From Rhizoclosmatium globosum (lineage: Eukaryota > Chytridiomycota > Chytridiomycetes > Chytridiales > Chytriomycetaceae): a stretch of 64,000 bases of DNA. The notes under the pieces were generated by a model that was not told where the DNA came from, ran no database searches, and worked only from the letters and a program-made list of their open reading frames with translations. Where the stretch lies: assembly GCA_002104985.1 (NCBI GenBank), contig MCGO01000023.1:1-64000 (forward strand), in the 5' to 3' direction. Every line of letters begins with the position of its first letter. The first letter of the stretch is position 1. Positions 21,103-32,522 of the stretch are shown here, in pieces. The position numbers and the translations under genes were made by a program.

Positions 21103-23507
21103 TCATCCAAGATATTCATGCTCTAACGCGAGAGCCTCCTCCTCCCTTCCTTGTTTACGGTATACCCACGCAAGCAAAGCAGCAGCAGCACCAGTTTTAT
21201 AATCTTCCTCTCCAAATTCTTCCTTACATCCTTCCAAAGTAAACTCTAACATGGGCATAGCACCATTCTTCAATTCAAGTCCAGTCTCTTCAATTCCCTT
21301 GGCTTTACACAATAACCCACTCAATTCAATCAACCTCTCGAGTTCATGTCCCCGATTCCACGGAAACAATCGACCCTCCCTTTGAAACTTGACTACCTGA
21401 CTTTTAATGATTTCGTAATCTTCCTTAATCCCATATTCCATATCAACTCGACTTGAATCTTCGATTTCGCCTTCATACAAGTACGCGTCGCTCAAATGCT
21501 TTGCAAGCCGGTGTTTGACCTTCACAAACTCAACAGTGTCGATGAAATGCAAGATCAACTCTTTGGCGTGACTGTACCACCCCAAGTACATCAAATGATC
21601 AACAAGAACCACAACTTCATTCGTTTCATCAAACTTGTTTTCGCCAACGACACGAGCAACGTCGGCAGAGATACGAAACTGTTTAGCTTCATTGATACGC
21701 AGTGTAGCCAGGAGTACACGATACATCAGTTGCGCTGATTCCGTTGCATACCATTTATACGCACGGCCATCACCATCCAAAAAGGATTCGTTTCTTGATG
21801 CTTCAAAACACTCCCGTGCTATGATCTCCACCTGTTCAAATGCGGCAAAGGAGTAGTAATGCTTGCACAAGTCGAGCTTGGCGCGGAGTGTGAGAAAATG
21901 CTTGTCTCCGAGAATGCGAGTTCTTATGGATGCAATGTCTTGCAACAAATCGTGCCATCTTAGAGATTCCGACATTCCCAGCTTTTGACGAATCAGTTCA
22001 GATTCGGCCAATTTCACTTCCGCTTCGCCGTGTGACCCCTCGCTTTTTAGTACTTGAGCCCACGTATTCAAGATAAGCGGTGTGTCAGAAGGAATGAATC
22101 GCCATAGCTGAATCGACATGATATACTGATCCAAATACTCCTTTGCTTGTCCAAATCGTCCACGCGCAACGAGAAACAAGGACAAATTCTTCAACGCATT
22201 CAACTGATCCTCCTGCATAATATACCGACTCTGCTGCTGCTGCCTCAAAAAGCCAAAGTTTGCTCTCAACCGTCGAACCAACCATTCCGTCAACGTCTCC
22301 TTCACCATTTCATCCAACGCTTCAAACCCAACAGTTTCTCTAACCACCTCAAAAATCGCCTCCTTATCCCCCGGATTCAAACTCTCACTCTCACAACTCT
22401 TAATCCCTTCCAACAACCCAACCAACTGCTCCGAACTCCCCAAAACCGTACGAACATTCTCATCCGACTCCCCCCTCCCCACCCTTAAAACCGCCACATA
22501 AAACTCCGACTTCGTAACCACACAAGCATACACCTCAAAGATACACCACGCCCTCGTCAACGGCCCCGCCGCCACAACAACCGGACCTCCATCCAACCCC
22601 CCAAGTACAAGCACAACCCTCCCAATCCCCTTCACAGCATTCATAAACACAGTCTCCCACCACAAAAACCCCTTCTCCGCAGTACCATGCTGCGAATTCG
22701 CGAACAGGTCAAACCATATGTACGTGTTGCGGAAGTCCCGCCGTTCCTCCGCGATGAAATCCGTTATTGCTTGAACGCATTGAGAAAAGTTGGTCCCCCA
22801 AGTGTGGGATATGAAGAAGGTTGCTGGTTGGATGACGGGTGAGGGGTTGTCTTTGGGTTCGGAGAGGAGGATTTGGGCGCATAGGGAGAGTCCTGAGTTT
22901 TGGGTGGTTGGTTTTAGGAAGCGGTGGCATACTTGGGCGGTTGTGAGGGTGTGGAAGTCTGGGTTGGTTCGTTGCCAGGAGAGGATTATTTGGAGGAAGT
23001 GGAATACGGATATTCCTTGTGTTGAGAAGTGGTTTGGGTCGGTCTAGGTTGTTTGGTTTTAGATTGCTTGGTGATGTGTTATAACAATTAAAATACCATT
23101 GCCATTCGCTCTTCCTGGGACGCAATTACCGCTTCGGTGACATAATATTTTCTGGGAGATGAAGACAGGGACTCGAGAGCGTTGATTGATGCGATCTGTT
23201 CACCAAGTCATTAGCACCAACCCTACATTCCGTCACAACAAGCTTCTGTCTGTACCTGTGTCGCATCAGCACCACTCAGATCGAGATCCACTTGTTTAAG
23301 ACTGTCCAGCATCGCCAGTAAGGCTTCATCCTTGACCGAATGCACTGCCAAGGGAACATGTTCATTGGAAAGTGGGTGGTCATTATTGACAATTTGATCG
23401 ACTGATTGCCCAGTGGCACAAGCTTGCTGCTTAGTCACTTCGCGGGTCTGTTTGATGCGATTGCGGACTTGTGAGCTGATTGTCTCAAGCACTTTTCGGG
23501 GATACAT
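21103..23507 (-). CDS. TIR-like domain protein with helical (TPR-like) repeats
   Basis: After a short N-terminal region (MYPRKVLETISSQVRNRIKQ) come two small introns near 23,100-23,260. The protein then enters PATFFISHTWGTNFSQCVQA (about 22,760-22,840), TYIWFDLFANSQHG, KGFLWWETVFMNAVKGIG, RVVLVLGG and LTRAWCIFEVYACV (about 22,525-22,555). The FISH start, a Trp-Phe-Asp-x-Phe strand and the RAWCxxE helix match a TIR-like fold. The Glu in WCxxE is where TIR NADases keep their catalytic residue. The rest, to residue about 700, is helical and repeat-like (for example YLDQYIMSIQLWRFIPSDTP and GAAAALLAWVYRKQGREEEA), consistent with TPR or similar repeats. The exact start is unsure, because an upstream exon is possible. 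The stop overlaps a possible alternative start of the downstream TULIP gene. Confidence 0.6.
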
Positions 23508-23740
23508 TTGGAAGGCAACCTCCACGTATTTGGCATACTTTTCTCCTCCATGAGTAATGTAAAGGTATTCACAATTTCATGACTAATCCAGCACCTCTTT
23601 CTCGTTATCAGGCACTTTTACCGAAGAAATAATCAATAGTAAAGAGTAAATAGTTTTTCCAATGCCAAATCCAAGTAACTTTACCACACGAGTCCAATAT
23701 AAACGCCAATCAATCAATCAACCACAAATTCCAAAGCCAA

Positions 23741-24574
23741 ATGACCACCTACACCGCCCAGGAACTCTCGGACCTTGAAACCTGCAGTGCAAACTGTTTC
23801 TCAATCTACGCCAAAACTACAATTGGCAGTCCATCCGACCCAATCTACGGCATGAAAGTTGGCAGTGGAAAGACGTTCCTGTTCCACACAGACCCTTCAA
23901 CCTCTCCCTCCACCTTACTCTCAGAATACACGTCAAATTCACCCGCAATCGCATGGTGGATCGGTCCATCAACCTCCGCCAACCCAACTCACCTTGAACC
24001 CCTCAAGTCCACCCTAAAATCCTCCGGCTTCACCCTCCAACAAGACAACGCATCCAAAATGCAAATCATGGCCTTGAAACTACCGTCCAACCTATACACC
24101 ATCACCCTCCCACCAACACTCTCCATAAAAGAATCAATCACACACGAAGACCTGCGTACAAAGGTACACACGGAAGTCCTCGCATTTTGTGATGGCGAGT
24201 TTGATGAAGATACATTTGAAACGGACTTGAAAGGGTACGCTTCGAAGCCGTTTGGTCCTGGAACACAGTGGAGACATTACACGGCTTCGTTTATTAATAC
24301 GGACGGGACTGTTGAACATATTGCTACTGCATCACTTTCTATTCACGGTTCAGCTGCGTTTGTGAGTGCTGTTGGTGTTGTTCCAAGTGCGCGGGGAAAG
24401 GGAATCGCGAAAGCTTTGACACGGTTTTGTATGAATGTTGCGATGACAGAGTGTCATGGTGTTACTGTTGTTGGACTTAGACCGGAAGATGAACATGTTG
24501 TTGGGTTGTATGCCAAAATGGGATATGAACCAGTGTTTGTTACGGACGTGATGGTTTGGAAGAAGGGGGAATAA
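23741..24574 (+). CDS. GNAT-family N-acetyltransferase
   Basis: Intronless, 277 residues, starting at ATG 23,741 (MTTYTAQELSDLETC). The C-terminal half carries the GNAT acetyl-CoA signature: FVSAVGVVPSARGKGIAKAL (motif A, with the R-x-x-G-x-G/A pyrophosphate loop as ARGKGIA), then HGVTVVGLRPEDEHVVGLYA and KMGYEPVFVTDVMVW (motif B). The N-terminal half has a second, degenerate GNAT-like fold (TFLFHTDPSTSP..., SPAIAWWIGPSTSAN), as in two-domain GNATs. The substrate cannot be told from sequence. It stands alone between the TIR-like gene and a SYLF gene. Confidence 0.8.
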   Translation: MTTYTAQELSDLETCSANCFSIYAKTTIGSPSDPIYGMKVGSGKTFLFHTDPSTSPSTLLSEYTSNSPAIAWWIGPSTSANPTHLEPLKSTLKSSGFTLQQDNASKMQIMALKLPSNLYTITLPPTLSIKESITHEDLRTKVHTEVLAFCDGEFDEDTFETDLKGYASKPFGPGTQWRHYTASFINTDGTVEHIATASLSIHGSAAFVSAVGVVPSARGKGIAKALTRFCMNVAMTECHGVTVVGLRPEDEHVVGLYAKMGYEPVFVTDVMVWKKGE

Positions 24575-24635
24575 AATATGATACGACGAGTAGTTTTATT
24601 TCGTATCGATTCTATGTTGAGAGTAAAGTTCAAGT

Positions 24636-25475
24636 TTACTCTTCGCCAAACTCTTTGGTTTTCAAAGCCTGGTACAAAACATCCGCCCAGTCAGGTCTCT
24701 CGATCACACCATTCAAGATCTGCTCGCCGGTAGTTCCAACACCGTAAGCTTCAGCGTTAATCACACTTCTTTGGTTGATCCCCCCGATTTCCTGTTCATT
24801 TCATTAGACTGCTTCAGATCAAGAATGAAACCTTAGACTCACAACAGCGACACCAGCAAAAAGCCCCTTGGCGTGACTGTACGTGTAGATTGAACTAAAC
24901 TCACGAACTGTTCCATCAAACTCGGCAGCAGCACCAAGTGGACCCGCAGCAATCGAAACATCAGTTCCTATTCAAATTCAATAACACATCACCAAAACAA
25001 TCCTATAAACTTACCAACAGTCCAGTTGTGTCCCTTTGCAAAAGCACTGACAGCCTTCTCAGTATTCTACACCACAACAACCCCAATCAATAAACCACAC
25101 CTCCCAAACATCAACCACAATACTCACCAACACAAAAACAAGATCCTCAACCTCAATACCAACTTGCTCACCAGCACCCCACCCAGAAGTATGAATCGCA
25201 GCAGGAGCAGACCACGTAGCCGGCAAGGCACCCTCCTCAGGCAAACGACTCACAACGATTCCGTGACCGTGACGCTCACTGATACCAACAGCGACTTTCG
25301 AGACGTGGAGAACAGCAATACCTTTTGCGTTCTCTGTTTCACAAAACCGATTTGTAAGCGTTGAAGGTGGTGAAGGGGAGAATACGAAACTGAGAACTCC
25401 GGCTGGGATTCCTTTGAAGGACTCAATGATCTTGGCAGCGGAGGCGACTTCTTCGATGAACTGGTTCTTGGTCAT
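24636..25475 (-). CDS. SYLF (Ysc84-type) lipid-binding protein, no SH3 domain
   Basis: The SYLF domain binds phosphoinositides and, in Ysc84/Lsb3, actin at endocytic sites. Here it reads MTKNQFIEEVASAAKIIESF, then NAKGIAVLHVSKVAVGISER, GHGIVVSRLPEE, TWSAPAAIHTSGWGAGEQVG, EDLVFVL, VSIAAGPLGAAAEF, YTYSHAKGLFAGVAV and INAEAYGVGTTGEQILNG. The family order is complete: AKGIA...WSAPSAI...GxQxGxExxDxVxxL...AGPxG...YSxSKGLFAG. Several short introns divide it. It stops soon after the domain, with no SH3. One of four SYLF genes in the window and the most diverged, with Glu-Arg-His in place of the usual Ser-Gly-Arg. Confidence 0.85.
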
Positions 25476-25780
25476 TGCTGAGTTTTTTCAGTGTGAGTCT
25501 TTTTGCTGAAATGCTATAATTATACGGGCCTTTTTGTAGTTGTGAGGCTGACTGTGTTACAAATCGCAAGAAAAAAAGTGAACGCGTGCGGATTACGAAC
25601 GGAATTAACACCATGGCGTGATATCCAATTTGTTATCCCGATCATAATATTCCTAAGATCCAGTGAGGGAAAAGGTTTTACGGTAAACTGAAATGATCCG
25701 AAGTTTATTTTGATGGAATTTGAAACGACTAATTGAAACGACGTAAAGACTATTCGTGATGTGATTCGTGTATGTATATA

Positions 25781-26317
25781 TTATGATTGCTTCCAGATCA
25801 AGATTCCCACGGTTCCTATCAACCAAAAATTAATCAACAACTTTTGTGAAATGAGATACGATACCTCCAAAGTACATGAACATCAGATTCCTCATTTCGT
25901 GTGTGATGTCAAACCCAAAACCTTCTCCAACGACAACGTGCCATGACGATCCACACCGTTTATCCATGAGTTCTTTGATTACTTTCGATGCAGTCTATTA
26001 GAGGTCGCGGGCGCGATTGGAATATCGATATTGAGCAAGAGTTTGTCAGGTTTCATAACAGCGATACCTCAAAGTTCGCAAAGTGCTTTTCGACGGCCGT
26101 CACTACCATATCGACGACCTCTGTTTTAAGTTCATCTTGCATATCGCAGAACTAAGGCTGGAGGGTTAGTAAACGATACAATAACAGAATATTCCGCACC
26201 TTCACAAGAGGATAGTTAAAGGTCCTACGTGTATCCTTATCATCTGAAGCCGCAGCAGCTCCTCCTTTATCAGCACTTGCAGCAGCCAAGTTAGCAGAGC
26301 TTCCCGAATCAGCCATT
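25781..26317 (-). CDS. DNAL4: Axonemal dynein light chain 4 (DNAL4 type)
   Basis: Four exons: 26,317-26,200, 26,151-26,068, 25,994-25,865 and 25,815-25,781. After an Ala/Ser-rich start the protein reads TFNYPLVKFCDMQDELKTEV, VDMVVTAVEKHFANFETASK, VIKELMDKRCGSSWHVVVGE, GFGFDITHEMRNLMFMYFGG and TVGILIWKQS. This is the LC8/DYNLL fold in its DNAL4 branch, which has GSSWHVV(I/V)GEGFGF(E/D)ITHE and ends in YFGGTxxxxxWK. DNAL4 belongs to outer-arm dynein of motile cilia, so the gene implies a flagellated (zoospore) stage. The length matches the family. It is divergent with eIF3m, with only 82 bp between the start codons. Confidence 0.92.
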
Positions 26318-26399
26318 TAAAAATGAACAGTTCTACTTTTGATTTGTTTTGATTTCTCTTTTTTTCTTTTACTCCACCACAGAAAACCCAACTATCAAC
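26318..26399. promoter_or_regulatory. Shared bidirectional promoter of DNAL4-like and eIF3m genes
   Basis: Only 82 bp separate the two ATGs (26,317 minus and 26,400 plus). The spacer is T-rich and carries pyrimidine tracts but no clear TATA box. Any promoter and both 5' leaders must overlap here. Confidence 0.6.
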
Positions 26400-27960
26400 A
26401 TGGCTTCTGCAGTATCCTTCTTCCCCGTTGAAGAGGTGCACTATTCGGCTACTACACCAACATGCAGGGTACTGATAAGCTTGTATTAGACGTCGAAGCT
26501 TGCCGCCTTAATGGACTGCGAGGCTGAGATCCAGACCCTCCTCGATGCCCAGAACTACGATGCCGTCTATGCAAAGTTTGCAAAGAAGTCGTCGTCGCTG
26601 TTGGAAGCTGTTGGTCCAAAGGGTGGGTCAAAGTGATGAAGGGGAAGAAACGAAACTAAATGGGCAAATCCAGACATTGAAAAGGTGTACAATCTTCTGA
26701 TTGCCATCGTGTCCCAGGCGAAACAGGAAGAATTGGCTGATTTGGTTCCCTCAATCGTGAATCCAATTGTTTCTTCTGGCGAGGAAAATGCTACCATCAA
26801 ACTCAAAGTGTGCGTTGAAACCTGTCTTGTACCATACAATGATATTGTACTCATACCATGATTCAATAGTCTTTCCAACCTGTACAACTCCATCGAAACT
26901 ACTTCCCACATTCGATACTCTGTATTTGTCGCTATTGTTCAGCTTGCCTCAACTGCCAATGAATTAGACACTGTCGTTCCAGTGCTCCCTCAGTTGGAGT
27001 CTTTCTTTGTTAGCTGGGACGTTGATTTGGATGAGAAGCGACGATTGATTCTCCTTTTGAGCGATGTTTTGGGACAAGTCGAGGAATTGTGAGTATTTCT
27101 CGTCAATCAGATGCGTTGAAGTGGAGCGAGCACTTAAGAGCTTACATGTATCTGACGCGATGGAGGTTTGAAAAAAGGCTGCGATGGATGACCTTATTGC
27201 CCAAACTTCCACATTCAACAACATGAAAACCAGCTAACCTTCTAATAGCAAAAACCTCTCCTACGAATATTTGATCCAATACCTCAAAACCTACCAATCC
27301 TCAAAATCAACTGCCGCCTACCCCAAACAAGTGCAGGAAACAGCCCTGAAAGCAGTCCACCAAGCTCTCACCCTCTCCTTTGTCACAAACTTTTCAGACC
27401 TTGCCGCTCTGGGACCCGTCCAATCCCTCAAAACCGCACACGCGGACCTCCTTTCTCTCGTTCAAATCTTTGTGTCCGGCGATGTGAAGGCATTCAAGGC
27501 GTTTGTGAAGAAACACGCTGGATTCGTTTCCAAGAACGAGTTGGATGAGGAGAAGCTTTTGAAGAAGATTCGGTTGTTGACTCTCAGCTCTGTTGCGTGT
27601 AAATATGTCGATTCTACCTCAGACATGCCGTTCTCTGTGGTTTCAGATGCTCTGGAAATCGACGTGGCGGATGTGGAGGAGTGGGTTGTGACTGGAATCC
27701 GAAGTGGTTTGATTGATGGACGAATTGATCAGGTCCAGAAGGTCGTTTGCGTTAGGTGAATTTTTCCTCTTGAATTGTAAATTCGCGTTTACTGATGTTT
27801 CTTGGTTAGCCGAGCTACCCACCGTGAGTTCAGTGCCAAAGAATGGGACTTGCTTTCTGACAAGTTGGTCGGATGGAGCAACAACTTGAAGGATATCTTG
27901 CAGGTGTTGCAGAATGCTAAGGCTGTCGCATCTGCCGCGCAACAGCAGCAACAGCAATAA
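26400..27960 (+). CDS. Translation initiation factor eIF3 subunit M (PCI domain)
   Basis: eIF3m belongs to the PCI/MPN core of eIF3 on the 40S ribosome. Exons run from ATG 26,400 (MASAVSFFPVEE) through introns near 26,436-26,490, 26,620-26,675, 26,808-26,870, 27,089-27,250 and 27,757-27,810, to TAA 27,958. The helical repeats (KLAALMDCEAEIQTLLDAQN, LEAVGPK, IRYSVFVAIVQLASTANELD) lead to a PCI winged helix (LTLSSVACKYVDSTSDMPFS, LEIDVADVEEWVVTGIRSGL, IDGRIDQVQKVVCVSRATHR, EFSAKEWDLLSDKLVGWSNN). The VxVSRxTxREFxxxxWxxLxxxLxxWxxNL ending is diagnostic of eIF3m. It ends in a Gln-rich tail (AAQQQQQQ). Intact, as expected for a housekeeping gene. Confidence 0.9.
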
Positions 27961-28266
27961 ATGCCCAGGCATGATGGAATCTTCTTCTTCTTTGTATTTG
28001 ATGAGTTACTGGGTATATTAAAAGAGTCGGAATAAACACTTCCAATTACGTTTCACAAAAGTTGCTTTATCAGGGATGGTGAAATGTTGAGGATTGGGGC
28101 TTTCTCTTGATGAAACACCAGCAAGTGCCGAGGTGCCACTTTCTCGCTTGCGTTGAAAACCTAACAAGTATAACAACCAAGAAGGCAACATACATTTTCA
28201 CTAACGTTCTACAAAATTACTTTATTTATTGTGATCTGAGTTCTACACGCGACATTTCTACACAAA
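27961..28266. other. Intergenic region, 3' ends of eIF3m and small surface protein
   Basis: Convergent 3' regions (plus gene on the left, minus gene on the right). AT-rich, with AATAAA-like sequence near 28,032. No gene seen. Confidence 0.5.
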
Positions 28267-28689
28267 TCACATAACAAGAGCCAAGAGACCCGCAACAACA
28301 CCAGAAGCAGCAACAGTCATAGCACCAGAGTACAAGTTCTTGGCAGCTGGAGCAACATAAGCAGCAGTGTTGGCAGCAGGAGCAGGTGCCTTGTAGTCTC
28401 CAGATGGAGGCTTGTAGTCGCCAGTACCAATAACACCAACCTTGGGGTCTGTGCCAGGTGCACCGTAGACTCCAGTTCCCTTGTATGGGTTGTAGTTTCC
28501 AGATGCATCACCTCCATAAGCAGTTGGCTGTGGAGCAAGGGACGTAGTAGCGATGGCGAGGGTTCCAGTTGCTGTGATACCGACGAGGGTTGCTGAAGGA
28601 GCAATGGCGGTGGTGGCGGTTGGGCAGTCCTTTGGCTTAGCAGAGACTGAAGCAATAGCGGCAGCAAGGAAGAGGGCGGTGAATTGCAT
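28267..28689 (-). CDS. Small secreted surface protein with signal peptide and hydrophobic C terminus
   Basis: A 140-residue intronless protein starting at ATG 28,689. The signal peptide MQFTALFLAAAIASVSAKPK is followed by CPTATT and a Thr/Ala/Pro-rich middle, then YKPP and YGAPGTDP-type Tyr/Gly/Pro-rich repeats. It ends with LYSGAMTVAASGVVAGLLAL and two more residues. The arrangement fits a GPI-anchored wall protein. No family is recognised. It has only one Cys after the signal peptide, so it is not a disulfide-rich effector. Confidence 0.75.
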   Translation of the reverse strand: MQFTALFLAAAIASVSAKPKDCPTATTAIAPSATLVGITATGTLAIATTSLAPQPTAYGGDASGNYNPYKGTGVYGAPGTDPKVGVIGTGDYKPPSGDYKAPAPAANTAAYVAPAAKNLYSGAMTVAASGVVAGLLALVM

Positions 28690-29290
28690 TTTTTTTTTGG
28701 ATTCGTTTCTTCCGAGGTGATTTCTCGGGGGAAAGTTCGAAGGGGAGGCTTGGTGGCGTTTTTAAAAGAATCGTGATAGCAGACTTTGTACGGGTGGCTA
28801 CTGTTCATTTGTCAAAGCAGTGGAGATGCTATTTCTTTGTTCATTGAGGTGGCGGCAAATTTTACATCACCTCTGATGGAAGTACATTTCTGTTGTTATT
28901 TAGAAGAGTCCGATCACTCTGTATCTCATGTTTCTACTATGTTTGATCCATAAAACTGATTTTAGTGAGAATAATGTTTGAAATTGCAAGGTGGCGTTGA
29001 GATTAATCTGTTACACGGATCTTTAAGACCATCTCCAAATCTCGTTTCTTGATCTGTTCACAGAGACCCTGCTCTCTATGCATCCAATGGAGTCCTTGTT
29101 TCTGATAAATGAAAGTAGAAGGTAAAATATTGCACAGAAGCCTTTAAAATTTAACTTAAGCCAGGTGATAGAGCAGGGGTGCCTCCCAAACAGCCTCCCA
29201 TTTTTTTGATTTGAAAAACAAGCCTCACGAAGCTCCTTAAATTCGGGAACCCCGGGCTTACATCTCTTTTCATCTTTCTTACCAATCAAC
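28690..29290. other. Intergenic region, no gene seen
   Basis: AT-rich spacer between the small surface protein (minus) and the subtilase (plus), so both promoters lie here. A pyrimidine tract at 29,265-29,290 leads into the subtilase ATG. No conserved coding frame on either strand. Confidence 0.5.
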
Positions 29291-32275
29291 ATGCAGCTCC
29301 TTTCTCTCTTGGCCACTCTTGGTGCTGCACTTGGAGTTGCTGCTCAGGATGACGTCTTCCGAGCCCCCCGTACTGGTGAGCACACCGAACCAAGCAATTT
29401 AACGTCCCGATGCTGATACCACTGTTCAACTAGGTGCCCCTGAAGGCTTCGACGGAATCATTCCTTGCACCTTCTTTGTTGAATTCCCAACCTCCGTCGT
29501 CGACCCAGCCGCCGAAGTCAAGAACCACTTCACAAAGTACCCAACTGCTAAATATGCTCTTCGTACCTCCTTCAGCAGCGAGTTGATCAGTTTCGCTTCT
29601 TTTGAGCTCAAGGGCCAGTGTGGTATGTTGAATGACGTCAGCCATCCGCACAAGTAACTAATAGTGTTAAAATCAGACGAAGACATCGTTGCCAGCATTG
29701 GAGGAGCCATTCACTACCAGGCCGTCACTGTCCGTGCCCCACCAGTTCCAGTCAAGGACGTCAACCCACTTAAATCAGGTGCTCCTTTCGTTCACAAGCA
29801 AGACCAAATTCACGACTTGACTGGAGTTAACAAGGCCCGTAACGAGTTGGGTCTCACTGGAAAGGGTGTCAAGGTTGCCGTCATTGACAGTGGTATTTAC
29901 TACTTGCACCCAGCTTTGGGAGGTGGTATCGGTCCAAACTTCAAGGTTGTCAAGGGACACGATTTTGTTGGAAACAGCTTCAATGGAACTGCCGAGTCTA
30001 TTCAAGAGAGTGATGACCCATTGGACAACTGCTCCGATGTATCTCACGGTACTCACGTTACTGGTATTATTGCTGGTGACGCCAGAGACATCAAGGACCC
30101 CAAGTGGGCTCCAAAGGTTCCATTCTCTGGAGTTGCCCCAGATGCCAGAATCTACGGTTACCGTGTTTTCGGTTGTCAAGGTTTGACTGGTGGTGACATC
30201 ATCACCAAGGCGATTTACATGGCTGCCAAGGATGGTGTCGACATCATCAACATGTCTCTTGGTGGTGGACCAGCCTTCAACGATGAGTCTGATTCCCTTG
30301 CTGTTGACAAGGTTGTTGCCGCTCAACAGATCGTCGTTCTTGCTTCTTCTGGTAACTCTGGAAGCAACGGTCCTTTCGCTACTGGATCCCCTGCTAACGC
30401 TAAGACCGGTATTTCCGTCGCCTCGTTCGACAACGGAGAGACTTACCCTCACCTTGGTGGAATTATCGAGGGTTCTACCTACCCAGCCAGTCTCAGTATC
30501 GCGGAGAAAGTCCACTTACAAGATGGACAAACTGTTGAACTCGTTGCTTGGAGTAAGTTCTTTGCATGTAATAGACGGCTACTATTTGCTAACACTACAA
30601 TACAGACCTTACTGCTGCCGCTGACCCAAACAACATCAGTGATGGATGTTTCAAGCCATCAAATGACGTCACAGGAAAGGCCGCTTTCATGAGATGGGGA
30701 GCTGGTGTCTGTGGATCTGTTGCCAGATGTACAAACGCATACAAGGCAGGAGCCATTGCGTGTATCATTGCCAAAAACAAGCCAGTCGACAACTTCGGTA
30801 TCACCGGTTATGAGAAAATTCCAGGAATGTTGCTCCCACAAGAAGCTGGTGACCATATTGTTCGTTTGATGCAGGCCGGTAAAACTGTCAACGTTACTGC
30901 CACATACCAAGTCTTTGCCTACGGACAATCGACTGGTGGAACCCTTTCCAGCTTCTCTTCTCCAGGTTTGGACTTGGAGCTCAACTTGAAGCCTGAAATT
31001 GCTGGAATCGGTGGTAACGTCCTCTCCACCATCTCCCCACACAGTGCCGAGCATGAAGGATCCCCAGAGCCATACATTGACATGAGTGGTACTTCCATGT
31101 CATCTCCATACACTGCCGGAGTTGTTGCCCTGTTGATTGAAAAGCGTGGAAAGATTCCAGCTGCCTCCTTCAAGGCTTACTTAATGAACAATGCCAAGCC
31201 AGCTCCAATCTACAACACTTCTTTGACTCACTCTCCATCCTACCAAGGTGCTGGTTTGGTTGACGCTTTCGGAGCTGCTACTGCCCAGACCATTGTTACC
31301 CCACCAGGTCTTGCGTTGAACGACACTGTCAACATCAAGAACCAGTACACCATCAAGATCACCAACAACTACAAAGTTGACGTAACTTACGCGCTCCAGG
31401 CCAAGACTGCTGCTACCTCTACCCAATACCTTTCGGGTGACGACTTCCCAGAAGACCAGAGTGGTACACTTTTGACCAACGACCAGCACGCTACTGTTAC
31501 CTTCCTCTCCAACACTTGTAGCGAAGAGGACACTACTGGTACCAAGACTGTCCTTGTTCGCGCTGGAGCATCTGTTGACGTTGACATCCAGTTCACTCCA
31601 TCTGCTCTTGCCCCAGCTGGAAACCTTCCAGTCTACGGAGGATACATCTCCATCACCAACTCCATCGATGAGTCTGCTTTGTCTGTTCCATACGTTGGAA
31701 TGATCGGTTCTTGGGCTGAAAAGCCATTCTGGTCCAGAAACTCTACCAGCTTGTTGAAGCAGTGGTTGAGAACTCTTGTCAAGGGAGCTCAAACTGCCAC
31801 TACTGGTCTCTACGCTGACACTTCTTTTGCTCCACTTGTTGCCAACGATGCCGTTAACGCTACTGATGGATCATTTGTCTTGGCTATTCCAACTTACACA
31901 TCTAGACAAGCGTCTGTTGTTGTTCAATACGTTGGTGGTGACAATGCCATGGTTGCTTCCGGATTCTCTTCCAACATTGCTTACATCAAGTTGTATGATG
32001 CTGTTAGCGGGGACGACCAAGGACCTGCTTACTGGCAGACTTTCCAGCGTACTTCTTACCAGAAGGCACAAGGTCTTCCAGCCAACTTGCTTTACTTGTG
32101 GACTGGACGTGCTTACGACTTCGACTCTAAGAGCAAGTTGCCATCCCTCAGAAGTCAAGCCCTCCCAGCTGGTAACTTCGTGATGCGTTTCATGGGTCTC
32201 AAGAACTTTGGAGATATCACCAAGCCAGCTGACTGGGATGTCTTGGAGACTGTTCCATTCACTCTTGTTTACTAA
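29291..32275 (+). CDS. Secreted subtilisin-like serine protease (S8) with PA-like insert
   Basis: Four exons: 29,291-29,375, 29,434-29,622, 29,677-30,552 and 30,606-32,275. The signal peptide MQLLSLLATLGAALGVAAQD is followed by an inhibitor-type propeptide. The catalytic triad is clear: Asp in VKVAVIDSGIYYLHPAL, His in VSHGTHVTGIIAGDA, Ser in DMSGTSMSSPYTAGVVALL, with the oxyanion Asn in VLASSGNSGSNGP. Between the Asn and the Ser lies a PA-like insert (AGAIACIIAKNKPVDNFGIT, IPGMLLPQEAGDHIVRLM). The C-terminal 350 residues are a beta-rich Fn3-like region ending ETVPFTLVY. This is the architecture of large secreted fungal and bacterial Vpr-type proteases. Codon use is strongly biased to C- and G-ending codons such as AAG, GTC and ACC, pointing to high expression. 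Intact and likely a nutrition or host-degradation enzyme. Confidence 0.92.
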
Positions 32276-32522
32276 GTTTCTTTGTTTCTTTAGAATATAT
32301 GTGTAGAGAGATTAAAGAAAGTATAATTGTTACATAAATACTGATTTGCCGTTGATATTCTTCACAACTGGTTCCATCTACAGTTTCAGATCGATGTATT
32401 TAATACAAACAAGGTGCACTCCCAAAGGTAAACATTTTAGCAGCGCGTTACGTCTTCAAGAAGATTCCTCCATCCCATTAAACTTTCATTTTATCAATGT
32501 AAACTGCTTTTGGAAGTTTTAA

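Noticed and set aside
29775..30515. Long open frame antisense to the subtilase
   Set aside because: It is the shadow of a highly biased coding region on the other strand; no conserved motif.
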